Positions 30,664 through 41,547 of a stretch of 64,000 bases of DNA are shown piece by piece. Each line of letters opens with the position of its first letter. Position 1 is the stretch's first letter. The DNA comes from Sthenelais limicola. Lineage: Eukaryota; Annelida; Polychaeta; Phyllodocida; Sigalionidae. The position numbers and the translations under genes are program-made. The DNA is taken from contig OW804096.1 in the NCBI GenBank assembly GCA_942159475.1, positions 39,121,744 to 39,185,743 on the forward strand, in the 5' to 3' direction. The notes under the pieces were generated by a model. That model had not been told where the DNA came from and ran no database searches. It saw only the letters and a program-made list of their open reading frames with translations.

Positions 30664-31007
30664 TAGGGGATTTGCATGTCCGCCATCTTGAATCTCGATC
30701 CGCATGGAATTATGGGAGTTGTGTGCCAGTGTAAAAGCTATTAAAACATGCTATGATCAGCATGGAATATTTAACATTGATCTCATGCAAAAAAACATGT
30801 TATTCATATGTTTCCATAAAACAAGACCTCATCGTTCCCATCGTGAGTTGGGCTGTTATGTATTATTTGCACAATGTATGATATTGGTGAAGATATCTTT
30901 GCATTTTTCAGTAAAAACATTGCTAACGATTGGTATGCCAGATTTAAACTGAGTCCATCCCAGCATGCACTTAATAGAGATACGGAGTGAGACATGCACA
31001 ACTCCTA
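30664..31007 (+). mobile_element. RepB copy
   Basis: TAGGGGATTTGCATGTCCGC, GATCCGCATGGAATTATGGG, CATGCTATGATCAGCATGGA; right end GACATGCACAACTCCTA with the octamer lost. 82- and 65-codon frames here are incidental. Confidence 0.78.
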
Positions 31008-31058
31008 TTGGTCAGAATTCGTTACTCTGACCAATATCCACCATTTGCAATAGCTCCT

Positions 31059-31275
31059 GGGTCAGATCTTCAGAAAATGTACACTTCACCATCACCAATA
31101 CTCGCAAATATCCCAAATCTAAGACAAAATCAGGTTCAAAATACAGTTCAACATAACCAAACAGATTCCTTGAATCAGTGCAAAACCAAATATACACAGA
31201 TATGCCTATAGTAATTTAGCAGAATTTAGTAAATATGTAGATCTGCCGATTGTACATTTTCTGACGATCTGACCC
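31059..31275 (+). mobile_element. RepA copy
   Basis: GGGTCAGATCTTCAGAAAAT, CATAACCAAACAGATTCCTT; right end TACATTTTCTGACGATCTGA then CCC. Confidence 0.82.
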
Positions 31276-31741
31276 TCTCATGGTAGAATACATGACTCTT
31301 CTGTGTGATTCCCCAGTAGTATAACTTCGCCTTAACATGCCTGGTGACTTTTGCCAGTCCTCTTCTATTCTCACGGAGGTATTCAAGCGATGGCTTTGAT
31401 GTAGGCCCGTTAAAGGCTGAAAGAAAATAAGTGAAATATATGGTCTACGCATGCGCACAATACAGCATGTGCCCTTTCATACCTCCAGTAGAAGAGAGCT
31501 GAAAGCAGGGCTACTCTGCAGTGTTTATGCAAGCAGATCAAAGCAACGGTACTGCACCAATGTATCTAATGCAAGCAGCAAATCTGGGCTCCGTTGCACA
31601 ATTCCTTACCTAATGTTTTCCACCATTGGCTAGTTTTCCTTGCAGCTAGTTAGGACATTTTAGGGAAGGGCTTTGCTATACGGAACATGTTAATGTGCAT
31701 TCCTACAGTCTGAAAGTTTTTTTCCCTCCCCAAGGATACAT
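31276..31741. other. No gene seen; weak RepG-like segment
   Basis: CTCCGTTGCACAATTCCTTA and GCTAGTTAGGACATTTTAGG near 31590-31670 loosely recall RepG. Otherwise nothing. Confidence 0.3.
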
Positions 31742-31880
31742 GGGTCAGATTTTCAGAAAATGTACAATTCGTCTTTGTCAATCCCATCAAATAACGCAAA
31801 TTTAAGACAGAAATGACTCAAAATGTACTTTAACCTAACGATTCCAATTCCAATAGCAGAATATTGATCAATCCGGTCCT
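31742..31880 (+). mobile_element. RepA left-half fragment
   Basis: GGGTCAGATTTTCAGAAAAT and TCAAATAACGCAAATTTAAG to about CTTTAACCTAACGATT. The right half is missing. Confidence 0.7.
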
Positions 31881-32123
31881 ATAAGAGATCATATGAATAC
31901 ATTGGTAAGATTTTGTTTGTGGTAATAGCTGAGAATGCAGCTTTGAATAATTGTTCAGTCTTTCGACACACCAATAGAGATCTAAGAATTAATTTAATTT
32001 AACAGACTGTTAGAAATATGTTACAGAAAAACAAAGAAAGAATCATTGTAAAACATTCTTCTAGTATGGACATGTAGATACTTTACGAAATCTAAATAGC
32101 GAAATGTATCAAAAGCTAAGAGT

Positions 32124-32223
32124 GAAGGTCCCAGTCCACTAAACCGATTTTCATGCGATTGTGCACTGGAGAAGACTCTTTTCCACTAAATTCCGTGAGA
32201 GTCTCTTAGTGGACTAGGCCCTT
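32124..32223 (+). mobile_element. RepC copy
   Basis: CCAGTCCACTAAACCGATTT and TTCCACTAAATTCCGTGAGA; right end CTCTTAGTGGACTAGGCCC. The right arm lacks ~10 bp compared with 46907. Confidence 0.65.
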
Positions 32224-32251
32224 ATATCTTCAAATCTGTGACCGGTGTTGG

Positions 32252-32310
32252 ATTGTTGAATAAGCCATCATCACCCCACACCTCCCCCCCCCCCTCATCC
32301 TCCTCAGACT
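32252..32310 (+). repeat. Dispersed ~55 bp repeat with C-tract
   Basis: GTTGAATAAGCCATCATCAC then CCCACACCTCCCCC recurs at 33083-33138 as GTTGAATGAGCCATCATAAC then CCCACACCTCC. The C-run here is 12-13 long. The two copies bracket a RepD element. Confidence 0.6.
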
Positions 32311-32655
32311 CAAAAGGAAAAAAGTGTTTGCAAACAGAACATCAACAATCCCTCCAACCGGTCCAAACTCACTGATCGCATCATATTGATGCTCAATCAA
32401 GCGTTGCACCCACCAGGGCTCACAGACAACACATCCTCAGTCACCCTCCCCTCCCCTCTTGCCAAATCGTGATCACAATTCTTTGTTGCATATCTTTCTT
32501 TTGATCATGGATCCAGCAAAGATCAACCATTACTCACTTTCCTCCTGTGTGATGGATCCGGGGAGGGGTGTAAGGGTACGGGAGTACCCCTCTATGGGTT
32601 TGATGTACGGGAAATGTACAATCTACGCTAAATTCTGCTAGCATATAAATCCTGT

Positions 32656-33013
32656 ATGTGATGTGTTAAAGAATGATGAGTCACATGACGAGAAAGCGGA
32701 TTCCAATGATAGCAAATAGCGGGACATTGAATAAGTCCTTTTATATTTCATGAATGTTTTAAAAAGTTAGACAAAAAAGATAATTCTGGATGACCAATCA
32801 CTATTAAAGTTGGTAAATACACTCCTAAGGACACCCTCAGTTATGCAGGAATATATTCAATGCAAAGTCTCCGAATGTGGCACATGTACTCATGCTAGTA
32901 ACAGCAATGAACGTCTCAACGATTGAAACAATCTGAGTAAAGGTTCGTGTGGAAAAGTATTTAAAAAAAGTCATTTTCTGCCACTCCTGACTCATTTTCC
33001 TGTTACACATGAC
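32656..33013 (+). mobile_element. RepD copy, plus orientation, diverged
   Basis: TGATGTGTTAAAGAATGATG then AGTCACATGACG; GATTCCAATGATAGCAAATA; right TGCCACTCCTGACTCATTTT then CCTGTTACACATGACA. AP-1 cores are kept in both ends. Confidence 0.72.
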
Positions 33014-33082
33014 ATGTGACTTCATGAGGTGCTAGATGAGGGGTAGAGGTGACACCAACCCTCATACGAAAGAAATTGTTGT

Positions 33083-33138
33083 CTCTTGTTGAATGAGCCA
33101 TCATAACCCCACACCTCCTCCCCCTCCTCATCCTCGTT
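33083..33138 (+). repeat. Second copy of the dispersed ~55 bp repeat
   Basis: See 32252. Here the C-run is interrupted (CCTCCTCCCCCTCCTC). Confidence 0.55.
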
Positions 33139-33193
33139 ATTACGTTAATAACAAGAGGGATACAAGGTAATACCCGCTACCCCATGCAAAACC

Positions 33194-33298
33194 ATTTAGT
33201 CCACTAAGCCAATTCTCATTTGATTCTCACAGAACTGCAAAAGAGTCCTCTGCGGCACAAAATCGCATGAAAATCGTCTTTGTGGTCTAAGCCCTTTA
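33194..33298 (+). mobile_element. RepC copy
   Basis: TTTAGTCCACTAAGCCAATT, CAAAAGAGTCCTCTGCGGCA and AAATCGCATGAAAATCG; worn right end TTGTGGTCTAAGCCCTTTA. Confidence 0.68.
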
Positions 33299-33309
33299 GT
33301 TATATATAG

Positions 33310-33402
33310 AGCTGTATTAATTCAATATATTTTCAGTCATGTTGAACTTCTGAATTAAATCTGGGTTATTTGAGAGGATTTGGTGGAAGTGAATGTGTAG
33401 GA
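33310..33402 (-). mobile_element. RepA internal fragment
   Basis: CAGTCATGTTGAACTTCTGA, AAATCTGGGTTATTTGAGAG, GAAGTGAATGTGTA: minus-orientation RepA right half without its terminus. Confidence 0.6.
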
Positions 33403-34725
33403 AATTAGCAAGGGGAAGTAGCTTAGGAAGGAAAAACGCATCAGTCGAGTAGAGGCTTAAATTATCCCCACCCCACCTCTCAACAACACCACTCAGTCCC
33501 TGTTGTTTCCAAAGTTCTGAAACAGCTTGTGTGGTGTCCCCAATGGTGGACACGATAGATAAGAGCTTATCGTGTTCTGGTACCAACTGCTGGACCCAGT
33601 GATTGCTGAATTATGTTATTTGCCAATTGCCTTGTTTATTTGTCTAGCTGACAGTGATAGCATGGCTGTGTGGATACTGTAATGTCCCTGAGCAGGATTA
33701 GGGATTGTAGTCCACAGAGAGTACGTTACTATGTAAAGCTCCTCCGTTATAATTTTTTTCTATTTTTGACGTACTCATCTTTAAGTAGATTTAGACTTAG
33801 TAAACCTAGCAATCATCTATCAAAATATCTATTTTATACGACTGACATAGGCATATTCATTTAAAACGATTATACATGTATATTTTTGTTCTGGGGTTAC
33901 ATAGAAACTATTCTAATTGTTAGTTAGAGACAACACATCTAGTTGTATCGATGAAAGTATATATGTAGCAATTGGAAGAGACTGAACAACTTGACATAGC
34001 AGTATCCTCTGGCAACATTTAGATCAAGTCTGTATCAATCAATTTTCTGCTGAACTTAGAGTCGGCTTTCCCAGATGTTCTAATGTTCTAGTTTTAGTGT
34101 GTTCGTCTGTTACTGTTAAACGTGACTTGAAGAGAATAAATTCACTCCGATTTACTCAAGATTTTAGATAAAAGAACCGTACCATTGTTTGACCTGTAGA
34201 ACTGCATAAGTAAATTAGCATGCGGCAGACATTTCACAAGTCATTTAAACCCTAGTTTACAAACAGAGCAAGCACCATTTTGTTATGATACGTACAGATT
34301 GAACTGAAACTCATAACATGAAATGGGGAAGATCGGCACTCAAGGCACAATGCCAAGGAATAACTTTGTTTTTTTATAACGTTAAAAGAATAAAGACAGC
34401 AGTACAAAGTTGGCATGGGTAATGGGTTCATTGGCCTTTTGTTTAACCAAGTTGAAAACTTTGAAGGGACTTCACAACGGCAGTGGAGTACTAGACAGGA
34501 AGATGACGTTTACCAGTTTAGATTGTGATCTGGAGCGACGTAATGGGGAGCCATGAAGGTCAATATTTGACTTTCAAAACAGCGATCGAGATCAGGAATC
34601 AGAAAAAAACATATCAAGAGAAATATTGGCTTCTCACAACGTCGCTTCCTTTACCAAGCCAATCTAAAGTAGTCGTTTGACCAAACAATTTGGAGGATTT
34701 CGTCCGGTTGTCCACATTTATAGTT
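33403..34725. other. No gene seen in ~1.3 kb
   Basis: The longest stretch without a recognised repeat. An 89-codon frame at 33317-33586 (minus strand) overlaps the RepA fragment and has no domain. No tRNA, snRNA or splice-bounded exon is recognised. Confidence 0.4.
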
Positions 34726-34850
34726 TGTTTTTTTAAAAAAAATTTATTGAGTACATTTCCATGGTGACATAGTAATCTCATGATGCTCAATTGAAAAAAT
34801 TATTTAACAGACAATGGCAAGAAATATTACATTTTAAGTCATTTAAATCG
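34726..34850 (-). mobile_element. Possible retroposon 3' end, minus strand
   Basis: On the minus strand the sequence runs to AATAAATTTTTTTTAAAAAA. A related segment at 42621 shares the layout and the word run ATTCTCATGCGAT / AATCTCATGATG. This suggests two copies of a minus-strand retroposon end. Confidence 0.25.
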
Positions 34851-35017
34851 TGATAATTATAATTATAATATATATAGTTACAGACACAGATACAGATTAT
34901 AGAGATACACCAAAATATTGTCCTGCGATGACTTCACTCATTGTCGCTCACCGGCGGCCGTTTGCTGTCGGCCGATTGGAATTCAAATTCTTGTATGAAC
35001 ATATGACAGCAGCAGAA

Positions 35018-35107
35018 TATTGTTACTTACTTCAGGTTAAAATATATTATCATATCTGAAAATATAAGATCAAGTGGATTCGAATGACGGTAAACCGCAA
35101 TGCACCT
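35018..35107 (+). mobile_element. RepD internal fragment
   Basis: TATCATATCTGAAAATATAA, GATCAAGTGGATTCGAATGA, CGGTAAACCGCAATGCACC. No termini. Confidence 0.5.
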
Positions 35108-35714
35108 TCATCACTATTGTTACCATTATAATTTTAATTATTATCTGTCGTTATTAGTACAGGCATTTTAGCATGGAACCCGGAATAAAATAATGTAAAG
35201 CTGATTTTTGGATATATGATGCGGGACACATGGGGGAACATTCCCTGAAAAGTCCCCACCTGGGGACTGTGTGCTTTTTGAGATTTTGACGTTTTTGCGT
35301 CATTTTCCACAAAATAGCATTGGTCTCTATGGGAAAAAGCACCTGGTTCAGGCCATTATTGCCAACATTAAGAATATTTGGCATTGTTATTTGCAGGGAA
35401 TATAACATATATAAAATATACTGTACAGGTTGAGGTACCATAGTAAACATGGACGTATGGAGATTCTTAAAATATATATTTCAACAAAATATCTATTTTT
35501 TAAAATTTTGTTGCCATGGCAACGGTCAGATTTTGGTGAAAAAAGCATTTTTTTTAGATCAGGTCATAATATTTGGGGACCTAATTCTCTACATTGTGCA
35601 TGTTGTGACAGGTTTTTTAAATTTGGCATGTTGTTAAATAAGGCCTGAAATTCTCAAAAAGCACCAGCTACAAGTTGGTAGACACCCCTGGTGGCCAGTA
35701 GCTGCAAAATTCAA

Positions 35715-36250
35715 GATGGCCGCCCAAAACAGTAAATATGGCATATCTTGGCTTCTATTTGGTAGATCTTCAACTATAATACCATTTTATTGATGTTTTT
35801 AAGTATGAGGAATTCATTTCTGAAGGTAATTTTATGTTCCAAGGTCATTTTCAAGGTCAAAATCCAATATGGCCCCTACTGAGTAACAAGAATGTTATCT
35901 CAGCTCTCGTGGTAGGCCTATATGCATTCCGTTGGTGTACATATTCATTAATAAGAACAATTTTCTTAGGATCAAGGGTGTGAGGAATCTCTTTTTTATG
36001 TCACTTTTTGATTTGAAGGTCATCTTGAAGGTCATGATTCAATATGGCTGCTGAACCAGAATATCATATATCTTAACTGCTGTTATTGCTAGATCCAAGT
36101 AAAATACCATTTTTTCTATGTTTTGAGCTCTAGATCGATGTATAAGAGCAGTTATTCTATGTTTGTAGGTGTAATGAATCCATTTCTGGGATCATTGTCT
36201 GCTTCAAGTTCATTATAGATCCTTTTCAAGGCCAAAATTTAATATGGCTT
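35715..36250 (+). repeat. Degenerate ~175-200 bp tandem units in the left arm
   Basis: AATATGGC occurs at 35866, 36041 and 36241. Each is preceded by a TCAAGGTCAAAAT- or GAAGGTCATGATT-like run and followed by an ATATCTT, GATC and ATACCATTTT series. The right arm shows the inverse. Confidence 0.55.
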
Positions 36251-36520
36251 CCAGATCAGTTTTGTTGAGTAAGATTTCAGTCTTTGATGAGAAATGACTT
36301 GGAGACAGATCCCTCACAGTTTAAAACATAGAAAAACTGGTACTACACATTGATTTAGTGGTAATGGCAGCCAAAATATATGACATTCTGATTCCTGACA
36401 GCAGCCATATTGAACCATGACCTTCAAAATGACCTACAAAGAAAAAAGTGAAAAACAATATGGATTCCTCACACCCTTGATCCTAAAAGAATTGTTCTTA
36501 TTCATCAATATGTACACCAA

Positions 36521-37009
36521 TACAGTACTTTACAAATTAACAGTAGCGCCATACCAAGAGCGGTGGAAAACGGCTGAACTATGAGCTCCGCGGGCAGGTC
36601 ACAGAAGCCTTATGTATTAACCATAGGCTTCTAACTTTCTCCTTCTTCTCCCAGGATTTGAGTGATTGTACAATGGTATCAGCTATCCAATATTATCAAA
36701 TGACATGTTAAGATTGGTCATGCTTAACAAGAGGACATTTTATCTGCTAGATTTTAGTATATAGCAACTTTCGTAACAGTGTATCAACAAAAACAAGTAA
36801 GCGTAGGTGTACGGGCTCCCGTACGGGCTGTAGGGGGTCAGCGGCCATGTGGTCACACCTCTGCACATCCACCGGGAGCCCGTGTGGAGGGTGACGGTTT
36901 GGCCCGCATAGCTAGGTGAGTCAATTGAAGTAGTTCAAGTTCAAGTTGAAGAAGTTCATCCCGCAGTTACTGGTACGCACTGGAGACGGAATTTGTGAAG
37001 GGGGCTATT
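36521..37009. repeat. 489-bp insertion in the right arm of the foldback
   Basis: The left arm runs CATATAGGCCTACC...GTTGGTGTAC without interruption, but the right arm is broken between CACCAA and GAATGCATATAG. The insertion is GC-richer and has an 11-bp inverted repeat ACGGGCTCCCG (36811) / CGGGAGCCCGT (36873). It also has a pyrimidine-AG run at 36640-36655 and AGGTGAGT near 36915. No clear target duplication or reading frame. Confidence 0.55.
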
Positions 37010-37789
37010 GAATGCATATAGGCCTACATCAAGTGCTGAAATAACATTCTTGTTACTCAGTAGGGGCCATATTGGATTTTGACCTTGAAAATGACCTTGG
37101 AACATAAAATTACCTTCAGAAATGAATTCCTCATACTTAAAAACATCAATAAAATGGTATTATAGTTGAAGATCTACCAAATAGAAGCCAAGATATGCCA
37201 TATTTACTGTTTTGGGCGGCCATCTTGAATTTTGCAGCTACTGGCCACCAGGGGTGTCTACCAACTTGTAGCTGGTGCTTTTTGAGAATTTCAGGCCTTA
37301 TTTAACAACATGCCAAATTTAAAAAAACGTGTCACAACATGCACAATGTAGAGAATTAGGTCCCCAAATATTATGACCTGATCTAAAAAAATGCTTTTTT
37401 CACCAAAATCTGACCATTGCCATGGCAACAAAATTTTAAAAAATAGATATTTTGTTGAAATATATATTTTAAGAATCTCCATACGTCCATGTTTACTATG
37501 GTACCTCAACCTGTACAGTATATTTTATATATGTTATATTCCCTGCAAATAACAATGCCAAATATTCTTAATGTTGGCAATAATGGCCTGAACCAGGTGC
37601 TTTTTCCCATAGAGACCAATGCTATTTTGTGGAAAATGACGCAAAAACGTCAAAATCTCAAAAAGCACACGGTCCCCAGGTGGGGACTTTTCAGGGAATG
37701 TTCCCCCATGTGTCCCGCATCATATATCCAAAAATCAGCTTTACATTATTTTATTCCGGGTTTGGCCTAAAATTTACCTAAAATGCCTG

Positions 37790-38339
37790 TACTATATATG
37801 ATATAACTACCTTTACCGCTTGGTCTAAAACTAGAGGATAAACTGCTCCCTCTCGGTTTTTAAATTCATGGATTCGTCCCTAATGTCTTCGTAAAACTTG
37901 GCACAGAACTTCACTCCCAATATTGAGACCGTGGGAATAGTACCAGACCAATGTGAGCTGTTCTTAAAGATGCATCCCAAGCTTAATTAACCGATCTTCT
38001 CATGGTTCCTGTATTGCATTTTATATGGGAAAGTCTGGCAATTTGGTCGGGACTTTCAGACAATGCATTTAGATACGTCACATCAAAATGGTGACTGCTT
38101 GTATGACTGCTTGTATGTAAGTTAAATGTAATCAACTGGAATTAGGTATTCCTCGCATGTATGGCTCCTGTATTATGATGTCTTTTCTTGCATTTCCCTG
38201 ATTGTTTTCTCTTTGTTATAATGTAGGAATGTGGCGAGCATCATAGATATATATGATGACAAAATACTGTCATATCATTTTCAATTTTTTTGTATGAAAC
38301 GAGGTTTGGTAATGTTGCTTTCTAAAACACCTGGAAAGG
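37790..38339. other. No gene seen
   Basis: A small direct repeat GACTGCTTGTATG at 38093-38118, otherwise nothing. Confidence 0.35.
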
Positions 38340-39000
38340 CAGCTTCCATAGAAACAGAGAGAGGGAGTAAATGAGGGTTAGTTTGATGAAAGGAGAATAA
38401 AAAGGAGCACTGAGAGCGGAGAGAGATAAATAATAGAGAATGAGGGCAACAAAAAAGAGCGAGAGAGACAGAGAGCGAGTGAGAGAAATTAAGCAAGAGA
38501 GACAGAGTGAGAGCGACTGTGAGGGAGAGCGAGCGAGAGAAAGAAAGTGAGAGAGGTAGAGCCAGCGAGAGAAAAAGAGAAAGAGAGGGAGAGGGAGTAG
38601 GGACAGGACAGAGAACGAGAAGGATACAGGAAAGCGCGAGTTGTAAAGTCAGTGAGAGAGAAAAGGAGAGAGAGAGAAAAGGGGAGAGAGAAAAGGAAGA
38701 GATGAAAACAGAGACAGAAATATAGATATGAAGTAGTCAAGCAGTCATTGACCGCGGTTTATTTGTGCGTTCAGATTCCATGGGTATGAATCCTAGTGTG
38801 GCTACAATTCCCCCTCCATCCAAGACACTGGTAGAAAAAAGCTGTATCTGCTGAACTAGTCCATAGAGAGAGAGAAAGAGAGAGGGAGAAAGAGAAAGAG
38901 AAAGAGAGAAAAGAGAGAGAGAGAAGACACAGAGAGAGGAGAGAGAGAGAAAAAGAAGAGAGAGAGAAAGAGAACGAAAGGGACAGAAACAGAGCAACTG
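38340..39000 (+). repeat. GA-rich low-complexity region (two blocks)
   Basis: GAGAGA/AGAAAGAG blocks at about 38345-38730 and 38860-38995, with ordinary sequence between them. Frames of 71-92 codons on either strand are Ser/Leu or Arg/Glu low-complexity artefacts. Confidence 0.9.
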
Positions 39001-39416
39001 CACAAAAATAAGCAAATTAACTCAGAACGCTGCTTTAAGATGCAGAGAGAGAAGCTCAGGAGTTGCTCGATGATGTGGAGTCTAATGGAAGAGCAGCAAC
39101 CACACACACAATACACCACCAATGCCAGACTGGGGAATAGGCATCGACTTTACATCACTATAAATCCTCCATGTATATTTTACATGGCCAAATAATACTG
39201 CATCACCGGACTAAGGCATGAATAGATGGGAGGTGAGAACATCATAGTGACAGATAAGCCAGTGGTAATGGACAGATAAGAGATCCAAAGGACAGGTAAC
39301 AGGTGCATAGGGACAGATGACATTGGTGGGTTCGTAGGGGTAAAAGATAAAAGGTGGAAGGGACGATAACGTTGCGCTATGATCGTTGCAGAGGTCACTG
39401 TGTATTTATCAACATT
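39001..39416. other. No gene seen; loose GGACAGAT repeats
   Basis: GTGACAGATAAG, GGACAGATAAG, GGACAGGTAAC and GGACAGATGAC recur every 20-35 bp between 39240 and 39325: a weak degenerate repeat. The 90-codon minus frame overlaps a RepD end and is not credible. Confidence 0.4.
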
Positions 39417-39615
39417 GTGATGCGTTATAGGAAAATGAGTCACAAATCGCAAGAAGGATGCATTTCAAAGTGTCCTATTCACAAATATTCTTGTAGGAAT
39501 GTTCTCCATTTTAGGATATTCATCGCTTGAGATCCCATGAATAAATGCCAAGACTGTCACTCAAATATATTCATGTATTTTGAAGCTCATCCTACCTATA
39601 TGTTTAGTTTGTGAT
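39417..39615 (-). mobile_element. RepD left-half fragment, minus orientation
   Basis: TGTGATGCGTTATAGGAAAA then TGAGTCACAAATCGCAAG; TAGGAATGTTCTCCATTTTA; GAAGCTCATCCTACCTATAT. Right half missing. Confidence 0.7.
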
Positions 39616-39881
39616 AATCATCATGCCCAGGAAATGGAAAAGAGCCTTTTATTTTGTAACTGCAGTCAGAGTATTCGCCAGGATACAATACCACCGCAGT
39701 GGTCAGTTCCATGCCCTGAGTGCAGTGTAACCGTATGTACAGCTTCCTGGTTATGCTGCAGAGATACACATAAGGGCAGCGCATTATAAGAGTGGCGAAT
39801 GCGCGGAGGAAGGGTAATGCAGAGATGATGCACCGGGTGATGGTCTCAACGCACATAGCACCTCTGGGTGTGTGGCTCGGG
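39616..39881. other. No gene seen
   Basis: Two overlapping frames on opposite strands (69 codons plus, 104 codons minus) occupy this stretch. One encodes a Cys-rich segment, but I see no domain that I can name and no repeat match. Confidence 0.3.
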
Positions 39882-39910
39882 ATTGTGCATTTTCTGAGAA
39901 TCTGACCCAT
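39882..39910 (+). mobile_element. RepA right-terminus fragment
   Basis: GATTGTGCATTTTCTGAGAA then TCTGACCC, followed by ATATACGG. Confidence 0.6.
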
Positions 39911-40254
39911 ATACGGTTTGGCAAAATTCCCATTCTTGCTTGATGCTTCCTTGGACTTGTAAATTCAATGGTGAAATCAACCTTGCCTGAAGTGGATTCC
40001 TTCTTCTATCGGTGATTTTATTCAAGTGCAGGCCAAGCCGTCCCATGCCAAGGGCACAAAGAACTCTTAGCTAGTTACTTAGATTGCTATACCTCTTCCC
40101 TGCATTGGCTGCTACGCGCTATCCCTCTTTAGCACGACTAGAGGAATCAACCCTAACTTAGAGCAACTGTGGGACGTGCCGGCCCAAAGTGACCAAGCAT
40201 CCCCCTAGCAGTGCAATAACGAACCACAATCCTCACCATATCAACAATATATAG

Positions 40255-40345
40255 ACAATGCTAATTTTGATTCCTACAGTAGCAATTTCCTACATAAGTA
40301 AAGCAACATAACTTTCTTTCTAATGTATTGCACCAGGTATAGGGA
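40255..40345 (+). repeat. RepG copy
   Basis: ACAATGCTAATTTTGATTCC, TACAGTAGCAATTTCCTACA, TAAGTAAAGCAACATAAC. Confidence 0.45.
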
Positions 40346-40410
40346 AATGTTGTTAGTTTGTTTTTATTGTTTGACATTTTATTCCGTTACATTGTTACTG
40401 TGTGGTGCAC

Positions 40411-40563
40411 ATATATGTTTCAGGAAAATGAGTCATAAGTCGCAACCTTGATATTGTTCAAAGTAGTATACTCACAAGATCTCTTTGTACGAATGATTTC
40501 ATTTTTCGGTTATTTAATACTCCAAATCATATGGATACATGTACTAAATGTCAAGACTGTGAA

Positions 40564-40601
<38 letters not shown>

Positions 40602-40996
40602 TATATTTCCAAGGTCATTCTATAGAGCATAATTTTATTTTTTTTATTACAAATCTGGCCAAACATTTACATTCATCTTCAAGATACAAAAATACGCGTG
40701 TCCACCATGTGGATGTTTTCCCGCGTTGCCTACAACCTTTCAACGATTATAAGTATGATTCTAAAGATTACTTTAATCCTATAAACTCTCAAATACAATT
40801 TAACGTTAGTACGATCTTTCATTTCCTTGGCCTCAATACTGATAACAAACCATTTAATTACCATCTTCCTCATTCCATACATCATTCAATAGTAACTTAG
40901 TCACTTTACTACTAATTGTCCACCCAGAGATACGGCAAACTTTTTGTTTTAAAAATAAAGATATACAATTTAGAATATAGAAAGATTTCTTACGCA
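40411..40996 (-). mobile_element. RepD copy, minus orientation, with an insertion
   Basis: ATGTTTCAGGAAAATGAGTC then ATAAGTCGCAA; TCACAAGATCTCTTTGTACG; (AT)n at 40568-40599; CAAGGTCATTCTATAGAGCA. It is broken by ~263 bp of unrelated sequence at 40630-40892 and resumes GTAACTTAGTCACTTTACTA to GAATATAGAAAG. The right terminus is absent. A 150-codon frame here is built from repeat sequence. Confidence 0.68.
40630..40892. repeat. ~263 bp insertion within RepD
   Basis: Interrupts RepD between GAGCATA and GTAACTTAG. It starts with a T-rich run (TTTTATTTTTTTTATTAC), so it may be a minus-strand retroposon with its tail at the left. No identification. Confidence 0.4.
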
Positions 40997-40999
40997 ACA

Positions 41000-41325
41000 G
41001 GCCCTGACCCCATGAGAGGCTTACATATAGTCTGTCCTCACTCTGTCCCAGACCCATCCACCCAGTATAGATCCAGTCCCCTAATGTACTTATGTCTGCA
41101 TTTATCTAATTATCTCTTTCTCTCAGCTTCTTCTAGTTTCAGCAATACATTCATCGTCCCTACTGCACCTATGTCATAACAAGTGAAACTTGATCCTGTA
41201 TGGTTTGGTGTTTATATATATCGTGTAGCCCTACATTTCTGCGGGCAAAAAGGGCGCAAAATTACATTTGAACTCCTATAAATTCATGTCTAATTAAAGA
41301 TTCAAATCGTGTAGATATGTACTTT
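41000..41325. other. No gene seen
   Basis: No match to the in-window families and no defensible frame. Confidence 0.35.
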
Positions 41326-41403
41326 TCTAGTAATTTTCCACCCAGAGATATGGCAAACCTGTTTTATTCAAAAAATAAAAATATCAAGTTTAAAATATAG
41401 AAA
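41326..41403 (-). mobile_element. RepD internal fragment
   Basis: CTTTTCTAGTAATTTTCCAC, CCAGAGATATGGCAAACCTG, ATCAAGTTTAAAATATAGAA: the same internal segment as at 40905-40982, ending exactly where the CT minisatellite begins. Confidence 0.6.
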
Positions 41404-41535
41404 TACTCCCCTTCTCCCCTTCTCCCTTTCTCCCCTTCTCTCCTTCTCCCCTTCTCCCCTTCTCTCCTTCTCCCCTTCTCCCCTTCTCCCCTTCTCCCCT
41501 TCGCCCCCTCTCCCCTGTCCCCTCTCCCTTCCCTG
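41404..41535 (+). repeat. CT-rich minisatellite (CCCCTTCTC units)
   Basis: About 130 bp of tandem CCCCTTCTC / TCCCCTTCT units on the plus strand. Its complement gives a 115-codon frame with Arg-Arg-Gly-Glu-Lys-Gly repeats, which is compositional and not a gene. Confidence 0.9.
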
Positions 41536-41547
41536 CCCTATCCATGT

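Larger units (their letters stand above)
35160..37789. mobile_element. 2.6 kb foldback element with ~740 bp near-identical outer arms
   Basis: The left arm (35160 to about 35890) is repeated in inverted orientation at about 37046-37789 with only scattered differences. Examples are GGTCAGATTTTGG/CCAAAATCTGACCA and one 14-bp insertion near the right tip. TA lies outside both tips (35158-35159, 37790-37791), and the tips read CAGGCATTTTAG. The arms continue inwards with more divergence to about 36130 and 36320. Each arm carries a ~175-200 bp tandem unit with AAGGTCA and AATATGGC words. The right arm holds a 489-bp insertion. No transposase is visible. Mirror-image frames of about 95 codons in the two arms reflect arm identity and have no domain. 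Confidence 0.85.

Noticed and set aside
35154..35450. 98-codon frame repeated as a 93-codon frame at 37489-37770
   Set aside because: Conservation between the two is explained by near-identical foldback arms. No domain, no start context, and no match to transposases that I recognise.
36655..36915. Possible internal exon between a pyrimidine-AG and AGGTGAGT
   Set aside because: The stretch has stops in the frames I read, no recognisable peptide, and lies in an insertion within a transposable element.
40448..40900. 150-codon frame
   Set aside because: Built from RepD, an (AT)n run and an insertion; no protein signature.
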